From Amycolatopsis marina (GTDB taxonomy: Bacteria > Actinomycetota > Actinomycetes > Mycobacteriales > Pseudonocardiaceae), in contig NZ_FOKG01000024.1 in assembly GCF_900111885.1 (NCBI RefSeq), positions 17,898-81,897 on the forward strand: DNA of 64,000 bases. Reading direction: 5' to 3'. The notes beneath the pieces are model-generated. The model was not told the origin of the DNA. It saw only the letters and a program-made list of their open reading frames with translations, and made no database searches. This document shows positions 1-7,607 of the stretch, one piece after another (within the stretch, counting starts at the first letter, position 1; every line of letters begins with the position of its first letter). Made by a program: the position numbers and the translations under genes.

Positions 1-1
1 G

Positions 2-493
2 CCGCGCAGGATGGTCGTGCTCGACGAACCGACCAACGGCCTCGATCCCGCGGGTACGAGGGAGGTCCGGCGGATCATCGCCGAACTGCACGCGGCCGGG
101 GTCACCGTGCTCGTCTCCTCGCACCTGCTCGCCGAGGTCGAGGCCACCTGCACGCACGTGGCCGTGCTGAACGCCGGAAGTGTGGTCGCACAGGGCGAGC
201 TCAGCGAGCTGCTGGAGTCCGGCTCGCCCTCGCTCGTGGTGTCCACACCGGACGGACAGGACGCGGTGAACGCACTGCGGGAGAAAAGAATTCCCAGTCG
301 GCTGACTCCGGCGGGCGTGCGGGTGGATCTGAGCGCCACCACCGCGCCCGAGGTATTCGCGGCACTCGTGCACGCGGGAGTGCCGGTGTACGAGGCGAAC
401 CGGGCCCGTACCGGCCTGGAGGACCTGTTCGCGCGGCTGACGCAGAACGAGTCCGCCGACGCATCCGGCGACATCGGCGAGGAGCGGTCATGA
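2..493 (+). CDS. ABC transporter ATP-binding protein, 3' part only
   Basis: The reading frame is open from the window edge, so the N-terminal Walker A part lies outside. What remains begins just before the Walker B / D-loop segment (VLDEPTNGLDPAG) and the H-loop region (VLVSSHLLAEVE), followed by a roughly 100-residue C-terminal domain typical of CcmA/NatA-type exporter ATPases. The stop codon overlaps the start of the next gene (ATGA at 490-493), so the two are translationally coupled and form an ATPase-permease pair. The substrate cannot be deduced. ATP hydrolysis at the inner face of the membrane is expected from the family. Confidence 0.93.
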   Translation, partial: PRRMVVLDEPTNGLDPAGTREVRRIIAELHAAGVTVLVSSHLLAEVEATCTHVAVLNAGSVVAQGELSELLESGSPSLVVSTPDGQDAVNALREKRIPSRLTPAGVRVDLSATTAPEVFAALVHAGVPVYEANRARTGLEDLFARLTQNESADASGDIGEERS

Positions 494-1362
494 CGCAGAC
501 CCTGACGGCGGACAGCGCGCCGAACTCGAGGACGTCGGTACCGCTGGTGCGGCTGCTGCGCGCGGAACTGCGCTGGGTGTTCCGGAGACCGCGCACGCTG
601 ATCGTGCTCGGCCTGATCGCGGCACTGCCGATCGCGATCGGCATCGGGCTGACCCTGGTGGATTCGCCGGGATCAGGTCCGAGCGGCGAACGTGAAGGCG
701 CCGCCCTGCTCGCCGCGGCGGCGAGCAACGCCTTCGTCCTGCCGATCGCGGCACTGACGTTCAGTCTCGGGCTGCTGCTGCCGTTGGCCGCGGCGATGGC
801 GGGTGGCGATGCCATCGCGGGCGAGCTGTCCCACGGCACTCTGCGCGGCTGGATGCTCGCGCCGGTGAGCCGCGGCAGGCTGCTCGTGGTGAAGGCCTTC
901 GGCGTCGCGTCGGTGACGTTGACCGCGGTGGCGGCAATGGCGGGCACGGGTGTGCTGACCGGGCTGGTAATCAACGGCACGGATGCCATGTTCACGCTGT
1001 CCGGCACAAGCCTGTCGTTTCTGGACGCACTCGGCAGGGTCGCGATGGCGGTCGGCTGGGTGAGCCTGCACGTCTGGGCCATCGGTGCGGTCGCACTGGC
1101 GATCTCCGCATGCACCGAGCACCCGATGCTCGTGGTGGCCTCGGTACTGGGCGGGACCGTCGTCTTCTCGATTCTGGGGCTGCTCGAGGCGCTGAGCTGG
1201 CTGCACCCGTTCCTGCTCACCGAGTCCTACCCGGCCCTCGCCGACATCCTGCGTGAGCCGATACCCGGTGCCGAACTGGGCGAAGGTGCGCTGCGCGCCG
1301 CCTGCTACGTGGTCATCGGGCTCTCGCTGGCCTACGCCAGGATCACGACGAGGGACGGCTGA
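490..1362 (+). CDS. ABC-2 type transporter permease
   Basis: A 290-residue membrane protein with about six hydrophobic segments: one near residues 35-55, a pair around 75-110, and more between 135 and 290. The motif AGGDAIAGELSHGTLRGWMLAPVSR after the second segment is characteristic of ABC-2 permeases (NatB/YhaP-like). It starts with ATG overlapping the stop of the upstream ATPase gene by four bases. It is the membrane subunit of that exporter. The 3' end faces the convergent thiQ gene, with a repeat element (1405-1510) in between. Substrate unknown. Confidence 0.9.
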   Translation: MTQTLTADSAPNSRTSVPLVRLLRAELRWVFRRPRTLIVLGLIAALPIAIGIGLTLVDSPGSGPSGEREGAALLAAAASNAFVLPIAALTFSLGLLLPLAAAMAGGDAIAGELSHGTLRGWMLAPVSRGRLLVVKAFGVASVTLTAVAAMAGTGVLTGLVINGTDAMFTLSGTSLSFLDALGRVAMAVGWVSLHVWAIGAVALAISACTEHPMLVVASVLGGTVVFSILGLLEALSWLHPFLLTESYPALADILREPIPGAELGEGALRAACYVVIGLSLAYARITTRDG

Positions 1363-1404
1363 CGCGCACGCTCGACTAGCCGAACCGACCGTGCTGCCAG
1401 GAAA

Positions 1405-1510
1405 AACGCGCGCGGCGAAGCCCACGAGCGGCGAGGCGGGGCGCACCCTCCACACGGGTGTCACCCTGCTACGAACTCAGGGCCCCGCCGAGTCGATCGT
1501 GCCGCGCGTT
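1405..1510. repeat. MITE-like intergenic element, copy 1
   Basis: About 106 bp bounded by inverted ends AACGCGCG (1405-1412) and CGCGCGTT (1503-1510). Inside the left end is a block reading GGCGAAGCCCACGAGCGG, then GAGGCGGGGC; inside the right end is GCCGAGTCGATCGTG. The same left block, right block and inverted ends recur at 22111-22218, while the roughly 45 bp in the middle differ. The element lies between two convergent genes. No reading frame in it looks coding. Confidence 0.6.
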
Positions 1511-1514
1511 CGAA

Positions 1515-2537
1515 TCAGACACTGAGCACGGCGACACCGTCGGGATCCAGCACGAGATGAACATGGTCACCGCCGCGCAGGTCGGCCGCGACCGGGGCGA
1601 CGGCGTCGACGGTGTCCAGGTTGGGCACGTGCTGCGGTCGTACCCGTAGCCGGGCGTGGTCGCGGCGGTGCACGCTCGACAGCACCTCCGCGGGCACTCC
1701 GGTGTCGCTCACCCGCAACCCGGAAGGGCGCAGCCCCAACCGCACCGGTCCGTCGGGGTGGCCGGGCACAGGCACGGCACCGAGGGCGGCACGGGCGACG
1801 CCGCCGCGGATCTCCGCGTCCAGCACGGTGGTGACCCCCAGGAACCGGGCGACGTTCTCGTCGGCGGGCCGCGTCCACACCTCGTGCACACTGCCCACCT
1901 GCTGGATGCGACCGCCGTCGAGTACGGCGACGCGGTCGGCGAGCGTGAACGCCTCCTCCTGATCGTGTGTCACGAGGAGCGTGGTGATCTTCGCCGTGCG
2001 CAGCAGGTCGGCGAGGTCGATGGCGAGCTGTTCGCGCAGCCCTGCGTCGAGCCCGGACAACGGCTCGTCCAGCAACAGCAGACGCGGCTCGGGAGCCAGC
2101 GCCCTGGCCAGCGCGACGCGCTGCGCCTCGCCGCCGGACAGCCCGGTCACCCGCCTGCGCTCGTAGCCGGTGAGGCCGACCAGGTCGAGCAGCTCGGCGG
2201 TCCTCGTGGCCTGCCGCGCGGCAGGCACCCCGTGCATTCGCAGGCCGAAGGCGATGTTTCCGGCGACATCGCGATGCGGGAACAACTGGCCGTCCTGGAA
2301 AACCAGGCCGAAGCCGCGCCGGTGCACCGGCACCGCCGAGAGGTCGGCGCCGTCCCAGCGAATGGCGCCCGCGGTCATCGGCTCCAGACCGGTGATCGCC
2401 CGCAACAGGGTGGACTTTCCCGACCCGGACGGCCCGAGCAGCGCGAGCACCTCGCCGTCGGCGAGCTCCAACCGCACGTCCTCGACAGCCGTGAACCCCC
2501 CGTACCGCACGGTCACCCCGTCGACGAACAGTGACAT
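1515..2537 (-). CDS. thiQ: Thiamine ABC transporter ATP-binding protein (ThiQ/PotA-like)
   Basis: A 340-residue ATPase with Walker A (GPSGSGKST, about residue 35-43), signature LSGGEAQRVALARAL, Walker B LLLLDEPLSGLD and switch histidine (LVTHDQEE). A C-terminal extension of about 110 residues resembles the regulatory/TOBE region of CysA/PotA-class importers. It is the last gene of the leftward thiBPQ operon, so it should energise thiamine uptake; the assignment rests mainly on the TPP riboswitch and the ThiB-like binding protein. The ATG follows a TAG that duplicates the end of thiP, and 173 bp of apparently foreign sequence separates it from thiP, which is unusual because these genes normally abut. 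Confidence 0.9.
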   Translation of the reverse strand: MSLFVDGVTVRYGGFTAVEDVRLELADGEVLALLGPSGSGKSTLLRAITGLEPMTAGAIRWDGADLSAVPVHRRGFGLVFQDGQLFPHRDVAGNIAFGLRMHGVPAARQATRTAELLDLVGLTGYERRRVTGLSGGEAQRVALARALAPEPRLLLLDEPLSGLDAGLREQLAIDLADLLRTAKITTLLVTHDQEEAFTLADRVAVLDGGRIQQVGSVHEVWTRPADENVARFLGVTTVLDAEIRGGVARAALGAVPVPGHPDGPVRLGLRPSGLRVSDTGVPAEVLSSVHRRDHARLRVRPQHVPNLDTVDAVAPVAADLRGGDHVHLVLDPDGVAVLSV

Positions 2538-2710
2538 CTAGAACTCCGTGTTTGTCTGAGAACGCGCCCGCGACGAATCCGTAGACAGACCGCCTACTGA
2601 TGCATCGTGTTGCTGATCCGTTGTATGGGCGGCCCGCCTCCGGATTCGCCGCACCTTCGGGATGGCGTGTTCGCTTCGATCACATTGACATGGCAAACGC
2701 AGGCCGGACA
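2538..2710. other. 173-bp insert splitting the thiP-thiQ junction
   Basis: On the minus strand thiP ends in GGAGTTCTGATGTC and thiQ starts in GGAGTTCTAGATGTC, so the two edges of this spacer are near-identical 14-15 bp direct repeats. Removing one repeat and the spacer would restore a normal junction with thiP stop and thiQ start adjacent. No convincing open frame, inverted terminal repeat or RNA hairpin was seen inside. It may be a small insertion with target duplication or a slippage product. Confidence 0.55.
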
Positions 2711-4342
2711 TCAGAACTCCCCCACGGTCGAACCGGCACGCAACCGGTCGATGACCGCCACGACCAGCGCGGTGACCACCATCAGCATCGCGCAGGCCGC
2801 GTAGGCCATCTGGTTGTTCAACGGTCCCGGCCTGCTGATCAGTGTCGCGACGGCGACCGGGAGCGTCGGCGCGTCCGGCCTGGCCAGGAAACTGGTCGCG
2901 CCGAACTCGCCGAGGGCAACGACGTACCCGAACGCGGCGGCCGCGACGACCGAGCGGGCCGTGAGCGGCAGGTCGATCTCGCGCCACACGCGCAGTGGCC
3001 GCGCCCCGAGTGTGGTGGCGGCCTGGCGCAGCCGTTCGTCCACCGAACGCAGGACGGGCAGCACCATCCGGACGATGAGTGGGATGATCACCAGTGCCTG
3101 CGCGAACGGGACGAGCAACGGCGAGGTGCGCAGGTCCCCCGGCAGCGCGTCGAGGGTGATCAGGTAGCCGAACCCGACCGTCACCGCGGACACCCCCAGC
3201 GGGAGCATCAGAGCCGCGTCCAGCGTCTCCCCCGCGGCTCTGGCGGCCCTGTCCGGGGTGCGCCGCAGCGAGACGAGCACCACGCAGGCCAGCAGGCCGA
3301 CGGTCATCGCGAGCATGGTCGCGTCCGACGCCGTTCGCAGCGAGTTCAGCGCGGCGTCCCAGCCGGACACCGCGAGCGCGCCGTTCTCCCCGGTGCCGGC
3401 GAGCGCGCGATACCCGTCCAGGCTCCAGCCACCCGGCCCGCTCACCGATCTCAGTAGCAACGCGACGATGGGCGTCAGCAACAGCACGAGGACCACGGCG
3501 GCCGCGCCGGCGGCCCAGCGTTCCGCGCCCTCCGGCCTGCGCGCGGTCTCGACGCGAGCCCGCAGCCGGACCGCGCTCTCCCTGCGTCTGCGGGCCATCG
3601 CACCCAGAACCAGCGCGGCCACCACCGCGGCGAACTGGACCAGGGAGAGTGCCGCCGCGCCGGACAGATCGAGCAGATTGACCGTGCGCAGGTAGATCTC
3701 GGTCTCCAGGGTCCGGTACCTGGACCCGCCGAGCATCAGGACGACGCCGAAACTGGTGGCGCTGAACAGGAACACCACCGCGGCCGACGAGGTGATCGCC
3801 GGCGCCAGCGCGGGCAGGGTGACGGTGCGGAACGCGCGCCACGGTGAGGCGCCGAGCGCGCGGGCAGCGTCCTCGATCCGCCGGTCGGTGTGCGCCCAGA
3901 GTCCGGCGACAGTGCGGGCGACAACGGCCACGTTGAAGAAGGCGTTCGCCAGCACGATCGAGAGGACGCCGCCTTCCGGAAGCAACGCCCGGAAGGCGAG
4001 GCCGACCACCACCGTCGGCAGCACGAACGGAATGAGAATCAGGGTCCGGACCGCGGCGACGCCGCGCAGTCGCACCCGTGCCAGCAGGAACGCGACAGGC
4101 ATCCCGGCCATGACCGCGACCGCGGTCGACGCGGCGGCCTGGGCAAGGGTGAAGCCTGCCAGTTCCCAGGTCTGCGTCTCCATGAGCGTCTCGGTGACGC
4201 CACCACTGGAGAAACCGAGTCCGACGATGGCGACGACCGGCCAGGCGAAGAAGACCGCCAGGAACCCGACGGGGATCAGGGCGAGCAGCGTGAGACCCGC
4301 GACGCGCCGCCGCGCGCCTGTCAGATGCCCAGCGCGCGCCAC
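2711..4342 (-). CDS. thiP: Thiamine ABC transporter permease, fused double-domain (ThiP-like)
   Basis: A 543-residue inner-membrane permease consisting of two fused Binding-protein-dependent transport (MetI-like) halves, about residues 1-270 and 285-543. Each half has several hydrophobic helices and an EAA-type loop, seen as EDAARALGASPWRAFRTVTLP in the first half and RLRQAATTLGARPLRVW in the second. The fusion and length match ThiP and related iron permeases. The GTG start overlaps the end of thiB by 22 bases, indicating coupling. It lies between thiB and thiQ under the TPP riboswitch. An iron permease would look similar, but the riboswitch favours thiamine or its phosphates. Confidence 0.9.
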   Translation of the reverse strand: MARAGHLTGARRRVAGLTLLALIPVGFLAVFFAWPVVAIVGLGFSSGGVTETLMETQTWELAGFTLAQAAASTAVAVMAGMPVAFLLARVRLRGVAAVRTLILIPFVLPTVVVGLAFRALLPEGGVLSIVLANAFFNVAVVARTVAGLWAHTDRRIEDAARALGASPWRAFRTVTLPALAPAITSSAAVVFLFSATSFGVVLMLGGSRYRTLETEIYLRTVNLLDLSGAAALSLVQFAAVVAALVLGAMARRRRESAVRLRARVETARRPEGAERWAAGAAAVVLVLLLTPIVALLLRSVSGPGGWSLDGYRALAGTGENGALAVSGWDAALNSLRTASDATMLAMTVGLLACVVLVSLRRTPDRAARAAGETLDAALMLPLGVSAVTVGFGYLITLDALPGDLRTSPLLVPFAQALVIIPLIVRMVLPVLRSVDERLRQAATTLGARPLRVWREIDLPLTARSVVAAAAFGYVVALGEFGATSFLARPDAPTLPVAVATLISRPGPLNNQMAYAACAMLMVVTALVVAVIDRLRAGSTVGEF

Positions 4343-5382
4343 TGTTCGATCCAGCCTTCCCTGCCCGCCTGCACCTGCTCGCCGGGCAGCGCGGCCGGAT
4401 CCTGCGGCAGCGGGGCGACCTCGGCCCAGCCCGTGGGCAGGTCGACGCCCGCCCGAGCCGGGTAGACGTACATGTTCTCCGCGACCGTCGCCTGGAACTG
4501 CTGGGACAGCAGGAAGTCGATCACCCGGCCTGCCTCGTCCTTGTGCTCGCTGCCTTGGAGGACTCCCGCGTACTCCACCTGGCGATAACAGGTGTCGAGC
4601 AGCGCCTTCGTGCGCGGCTTGCCGTCCTCACCGATCTCGGCGGCGGGCGAGGAGGCGTAGGAGACCACGATCGGCCGGGGCCCCTCGCCGGACGAGCCGG
4701 AGAACTCCTGGGTGTACGCCTCCGTCCAGCCGCTGACAGCCTTGGCGCCGTTGGCCTTCAGCTCGTTCCAGTACTCCTGCCAGCCGTCCGCGCCGTACTC
4801 GGCCACGGTCGCCAGCAGGAACGCCAAGCCCGGCGATGAGGTGGCGGGATTCTCCACGACCAGCAGGTCGCGATATCGCGGCTCGGCGAGATCGGCGAAG
4901 GTCTCCGGCTCTGGGATGTCCTTGTCGGCGAACCAGGTGGTGTCGATGTTCACGCAGACGTCGCCGAGATCGACGGCGGAGAGCCGGTGCTCGGAGTCGA
5001 TGGCGTAGCGCTGTGGTCCGCGGTCGGCCTCCGGGCTGGTGTACGGCGCGAAGACGCCCTCGGCCAGTGCGCGCGAGGCGAACGTCGAGTCGACGCCATA
5101 GGCCACGTCGGCGATGGGGTTGGCCTTGGTGAGCACGAGCCGGTTGGTCAACTCGCCCGCGTCACCCTCCTTGCGAACGACGAGGTCGATTCCGGACTGC
5201 TTTTCGAAGGCCTCGATCACCTCCGGCGGAACCGCCCACGACTCGTGCGTCACAAGGGTGACCTTTGTCGGTCCCCCGGCCTGCTCGTCTTCGCCGCCGA
5301 ACAGCGTGCAGGCCGACGCGAGTACGCCGGTGAGGGCAACCGCGACGGCGGCACGAGTTCTGCGCAACGAGGTTTGAATCAT
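4321..5382 (-). CDS. thiB: Thiamine ABC transporter substrate-binding lipoprotein (ThiB)
   Basis: A 353-residue lipoprotein: a twin-arginine-flanked hydrophobic signal sequence ends in lipobox LASAC, with Cys25 as the lipidation site. The mature part starts with a ThiB-type VTLVTHESWAV strand and includes the conserved DVAYGVDSTFASRAL segment of the thiamine-binding family. It would capture thiamine or thiamine phosphates outside the membrane and deliver them to ThiP/ThiQ. An AAGGAG ribosome-binding site lies just upstream of the ATG, and a TPP riboswitch (5420-5502) lies in the leader, so expression should fall when thiamine pyrophosphate is abundant. Confidence 0.94.
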   Translation of the reverse strand: MIQTSLRRTRAAVAVALTGVLASACTLFGGEDEQAGGPTKVTLVTHESWAVPPEVIEAFEKQSGIDLVVRKEGDAGELTNRLVLTKANPIADVAYGVDSTFASRALAEGVFAPYTSPEADRGPQRYAIDSEHRLSAVDLGDVCVNIDTTWFADKDIPEPETFADLAEPRYRDLLVVENPATSSPGLAFLLATVAEYGADGWQEYWNELKANGAKAVSGWTEAYTQEFSGSSGEGPRPIVVSYASSPAAEIGEDGKPRTKALLDTCYRQVEYAGVLQGSEHKDEAGRVIDFLLSQQFQATVAENMYVYPARAGVDLPTGWAEVAPLPQDPAALPGEQVQAGREGWIEQWRALGI

Positions 5383-5419
5383 GACGCTCCTTGTTCCACC
5401 GAAGGCAAGGAGGCAAGCC

Positions 5420-5502
5420 CTCCCTGCGCCGGCATGATCCGGATCAGGTGCGAACGGTCGCGGGCTGACGCCCGCCTCTCAGCCCGGCGTTGCCGGACTC
5501 CC
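5420..5502 (-). promoter_or_regulatory. TPP riboswitch (THI element)
   Basis: Read on the minus strand, the segment contains the two conserved THI-box cores in order: GGGCTGAGAGG near the 5' side, and ACCTGATCCGGATCATGCC followed by GGCGCAGGGA at the 3' side, closed by a GGGAGTCCGGC / GCCGGCGCAGGGA pairing. These are the pyrimidine- and pyrophosphate-sensing helices of the TPP riboswitch. It sits about 40 bases upstream of the thiB start. In actinobacteria such elements usually mask the ribosome-binding site. Confidence 0.96.
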
Positions 5503-5538
5503 GTGGCGAATGTGCAGCGTACCTGTGTAGGCACCACC

Positions 5539-5838
5539 ATGGGGGACATGGCCGAATTACTGAGCGAGGACGCGATCAACGAGGCGCTAGAGCACCTCCC
5601 GGATTGGACCAGGGAGGGCGAACTACTGGAGCGCACCGCGAAGCTCGAGAGCTTCTCCCAGGCGATCCAGGTGGTGAACCGCGTCGCCGAGATCGCCGAG
5701 AACGAGAACCATCATCCGGACATCGACATCCGCTGGCGCACCGTGATCTTCCGGTTGAGCACACATTCGGAAGGTGGTCTCACCGGCAAGGACACCGCGA
5801 TGGCGGCGGAGATCGACGGGATCATCGCGGCGATGTGA
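5539..5838 (+). CDS. phhB: 4a-hydroxytetrahydrobiopterin dehydratase (pterin-4a-carbinolamine dehydratase)
   Basis: A 99-residue protein matching the full pterin-4a-carbinolamine dehydratase fold. The active-site signature AENENHHPDIDIRW with the paired histidines is present, followed by the LSTHSEGGLTGKD segment. It dehydrates the carbinolamine formed by pterin-dependent hydroxylases, recycling the pterin cofactor. It is divergent from the thiBPQ operon. The chosen ATG (5539) gives the longest sensible N-terminus; a second in-frame ATG at 5548 is possible. No strong ribosome-binding site is visible, so the mRNA may have a short leader. No aromatic amino acid hydroxylase gene is nearby, although hppD lies 51 kb away in the window. 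Confidence 0.94.
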   Translation: MGDMAELLSEDAINEALEHLPDWTREGELLERTAKLESFSQAIQVVNRVAEIAENENHHPDIDIRWRTVIFRLSTHSEGGLTGKDTAMAAEIDGIIAAM

Positions 5839-5913
5839 TCTCGGCGACCTGAGGCAACACAGGTCGGGGGCTCGTGCGTTTCGCGTATGGGAGACACGCG
5901 AGGAGGGAGCGCT

Positions 5914-6213
5914 ATGAGCGACAGTGTGCACAGGGGACAGCGACCAGGCGCGGTGGCGACGGGGGTTCGACGGGTCGCCGCCTTCGTGGCGGCAGCGGGT
6001 ATCGTGCTCGCGGTCCTGTTCGGATCGGCGCTGCCGTCGGCGGCGTCCACCGGCCAGCCGCCCGCGCTACAGCAGAGCGAGCGCGCCGCGCTGCAGCAGA
6101 GCGGGGAGACGCAGGCGTTCGTCGTCGGCGGTTTCGCCTTCGTGCTGATGATCGGTGCGGCAGGAGCGGTGCTGTGGTTCACCGCGAAGAGCCGCGACCA
6201 CTCACACCACTGA
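5914..6213 (+). CDS. Small membrane protein, unknown function
   Basis: A 99-residue protein with a basic N-terminus, a hydrophobic segment at about residues 22-42 ending in an Ala-rich possible signal-peptidase site, a Gln/Ser-rich stretch (residues 45-70) and a second hydrophobic helix (about 68-92) followed by a His-rich tail. An AGGAGGGAG ribosome-binding site precedes the chosen ATG; an upstream in-frame ATG at 5887 lacks one. I do not recognise the family. It lies downstream of phhB on the same strand and is followed by two palindromic repeats that probably terminate transcription. Confidence 0.75.
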   Translation: MSDSVHRGQRPGAVATGVRRVAAFVAAAGIVLAVLFGSALPSAASTGQPPALQQSERAALQQSGETQAFVVGGFAFVLMIGAAGAVLWFTAKSRDHSHH

Positions 6214-6214
6214 C

Positions 6215-6270
6215 GGCACTTTCCCGGGAAAGTGCCGATCCCCGCTTCGCACTTTCCCGGGAAAGTGCGA
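6215..6270. repeat. Pair of TTTCCCGGGAAA palindromes
   Basis: Two perfect copies of GCACTTTCCCGGGAAAGTGC, at 6216-6235 and 6249-6268, each with one or two further paired bases outside. Their centres are 33 bp apart. They start two bases after the stop of the 99-residue membrane protein gene. The same palindrome recurs at 8988-9144, 35894-35963 and 47439-47460. Each could form a 10-bp hairpin with no loop, or serve as a dimeric protein-binding site. Confidence 0.85.
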
Positions 6271-6373
6271 GGGATGTGATATCTGCCACAAGGTGAGCGC
6301 GGAGCTAACGGCGGTCATGATCGTGGCGTTGTCAACGTCGACACGCCACGTCGACCTGCAGGGGATCGCCGCC

Positions 6374-6481
6374 ATGAATCGCACCGCACCCGCTCTCACC
6401 CCCACTCAGCAGGCCTGGGTCGCGGTGTTCGCGACGACCGTGACCCTCCTGCTGGTGATCCTGCTCGGCGCCGCGGGCTAG
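6374..6481 (+). CDS. 35-residue putative membrane peptide
   Basis: A short frame with a Pro/Thr-rich N-terminus and one hydrophobic helix (about residues 15-35) rich in Val, Leu and Thr, ending at the C-terminus. An AGGGG ribosome-binding site lies about nine bases upstream of the ATG. A longer in-frame start exists at 6317, giving 54 residues. Single-helix peptides of this kind are common in actinobacteria but hard to confirm. Its TAG stop and the TAG stop of the convergent purC share the palindrome CTAG, so the two genes overlap by three bases. Confidence 0.5.
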   Translation: MNRTAPALTPTQQAWVAVFATTVTLLLVILLGAAG

Positions 6482-7323
6482 GTGGCGGCCGACTGCCAGG
6501 TCTGCCCGGTGATCCGCTCGTACACCTCGGCGTAGCGCTGCCTGGTCGCCTGCACGATCTCGTCCGGCACCTCCGGCCCGGGCGCGGTCTTGTCCCAGCC
6601 GGTGCCCGCTGCCCAGTCGCGGACGTACTGCTTGTCGAACGCGTACTGCGGGCGGCCGGGCTCCCACTGGTCGGCGGGCCAGAACCGGGAGGAGTCCGAG
6701 GTCAGCACCTCGTCGCCGAGGTTGAGCACGCCGTCGGCATCCCGGCCGAACTCGAACTTGGTGTCGGCGACGATGATTCCCTTGTCGGCGGCGTGCTCCG
6801 CGCCGCTGCTGTAGATCTCCAGGGTGAGATCCCGCAGCCGCTCCGCGGTCTCGCGGCCCTCCTGGTCGACGACTTCCTGAAAGGTCATGAACTCGTCGTG
6901 CCCGGTGTCGGATTCCTTCGTCGTCGGCGTGAAGATCGGCTCGGGCAGCTTGCTCCCCTCGACCAGTCCGGTTGGCAATGCCACGCCGGACACCGTGCCG
7001 TACTTCTGGTACTCGCGAAGGCCGAGACCGGCGAGGTGGCCGCGAGCGATGCACTCGACCTTGACCATCTCGAGCCGCTTGCACCTGATCGCCCGTCCGG
7101 CGAACTCGGCGGGCACGTCGGTGGCCGACAGCAGATGGTTGGGCACGATGCCGGCGAACCGTTCGAACCACCACACGGACAGCTGGGTCAGGAGCGCGCC
7201 CTTGTCCGGGATCGGCGTCGGCAGGGAGACGTCGTAGACCGAGACCCGGTCCGACGCCACGAGCAGGATGTCGCCCCTGTCCTCGTACAGGTCACGCACC
7301 TTGCCCGCGTGGATGTGCTTCAT
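6478..7323 (-). CDS. purC: Phosphoribosylaminoimidazole-succinocarboxamide synthase (SAICAR synthetase)
   Basis: A 281-residue enzyme that condenses CAIR with aspartate using ATP in de novo purine synthesis. The N-terminal GKVRDLYE segment and the ASDRVSVYD motif match the SAICAR synthetase ATP-grasp-like fold, as do the conserved PNHLL, ECIARGHLAG and KFEFG motifs. Length fits the longer actinobacterial form. A GGAGGG ribosome-binding site precedes the ATG. No other purine biosynthesis genes are adjacent. Confidence 0.96.
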   Translation of the reverse strand: MKHIHAGKVRDLYEDRGDILLVASDRVSVYDVSLPTPIPDKGALLTQLSVWWFERFAGIVPNHLLSATDVPAEFAGRAIRCKRLEMVKVECIARGHLAGLGLREYQKYGTVSGVALPTGLVEGSKLPEPIFTPTTKESDTGHDEFMTFQEVVDQEGRETAERLRDLTLEIYSSGAEHAADKGIIVADTKFEFGRDADGVLNLGDEVLTSDSSRFWPADQWEPGRPQYAFDKQYVRDWAAGTGWDKTAPGPEVPDEIVQATRQRYAEVYERITGQTWQSAAT

Positions 7324-7607
7324 CGCCCGCCCTCCATCATGTCCTCACCGCGCTCGCTACCAGCGCGAACGTTCACCTGAAGCCGCACTGTAACCAGCGG
7401 TGTGCCGCACCGGCGCCGCGGGTGTGAGTCGCCGGCGGAAATCCGATCGCAGCCCGGCTGCCAACAATCAGCGCCAGGCACGCACTGACGAGTTCCCGGT
7501 CATGGCGGTCACTTCACCAGCGATGACAGGATCGGCGAACGCGTAGAAATCGTTTAGCAAGGCCGGCGCCGCCGATGCGACACCACCGCTGACCTGACCG
7601 CGCCAGA

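Noticed and set aside
1507..1517. GTTCGAATC at 1508 looks like a tRNA T-loop
   Set aside because: No acceptor, D or anticodon stem can be built around it; it belongs to the end of the repeated element and the thiQ stop region.
2538..3842. A 434-codon minus-strand frame over thiP
   Set aside because: It is out of phase with the clear permease and rich in Arg/Gly as expected for a shadow frame; only its last part crosses the inserted spacer.
7468..7607. Short frame after ychF ending in LLNDFYAFADPVIAGEVTA
   Set aside because: The composition looks protein-like, but there is no start in phase outside ychF, no ribosome-binding site and no family resemblance; at best a remnant.
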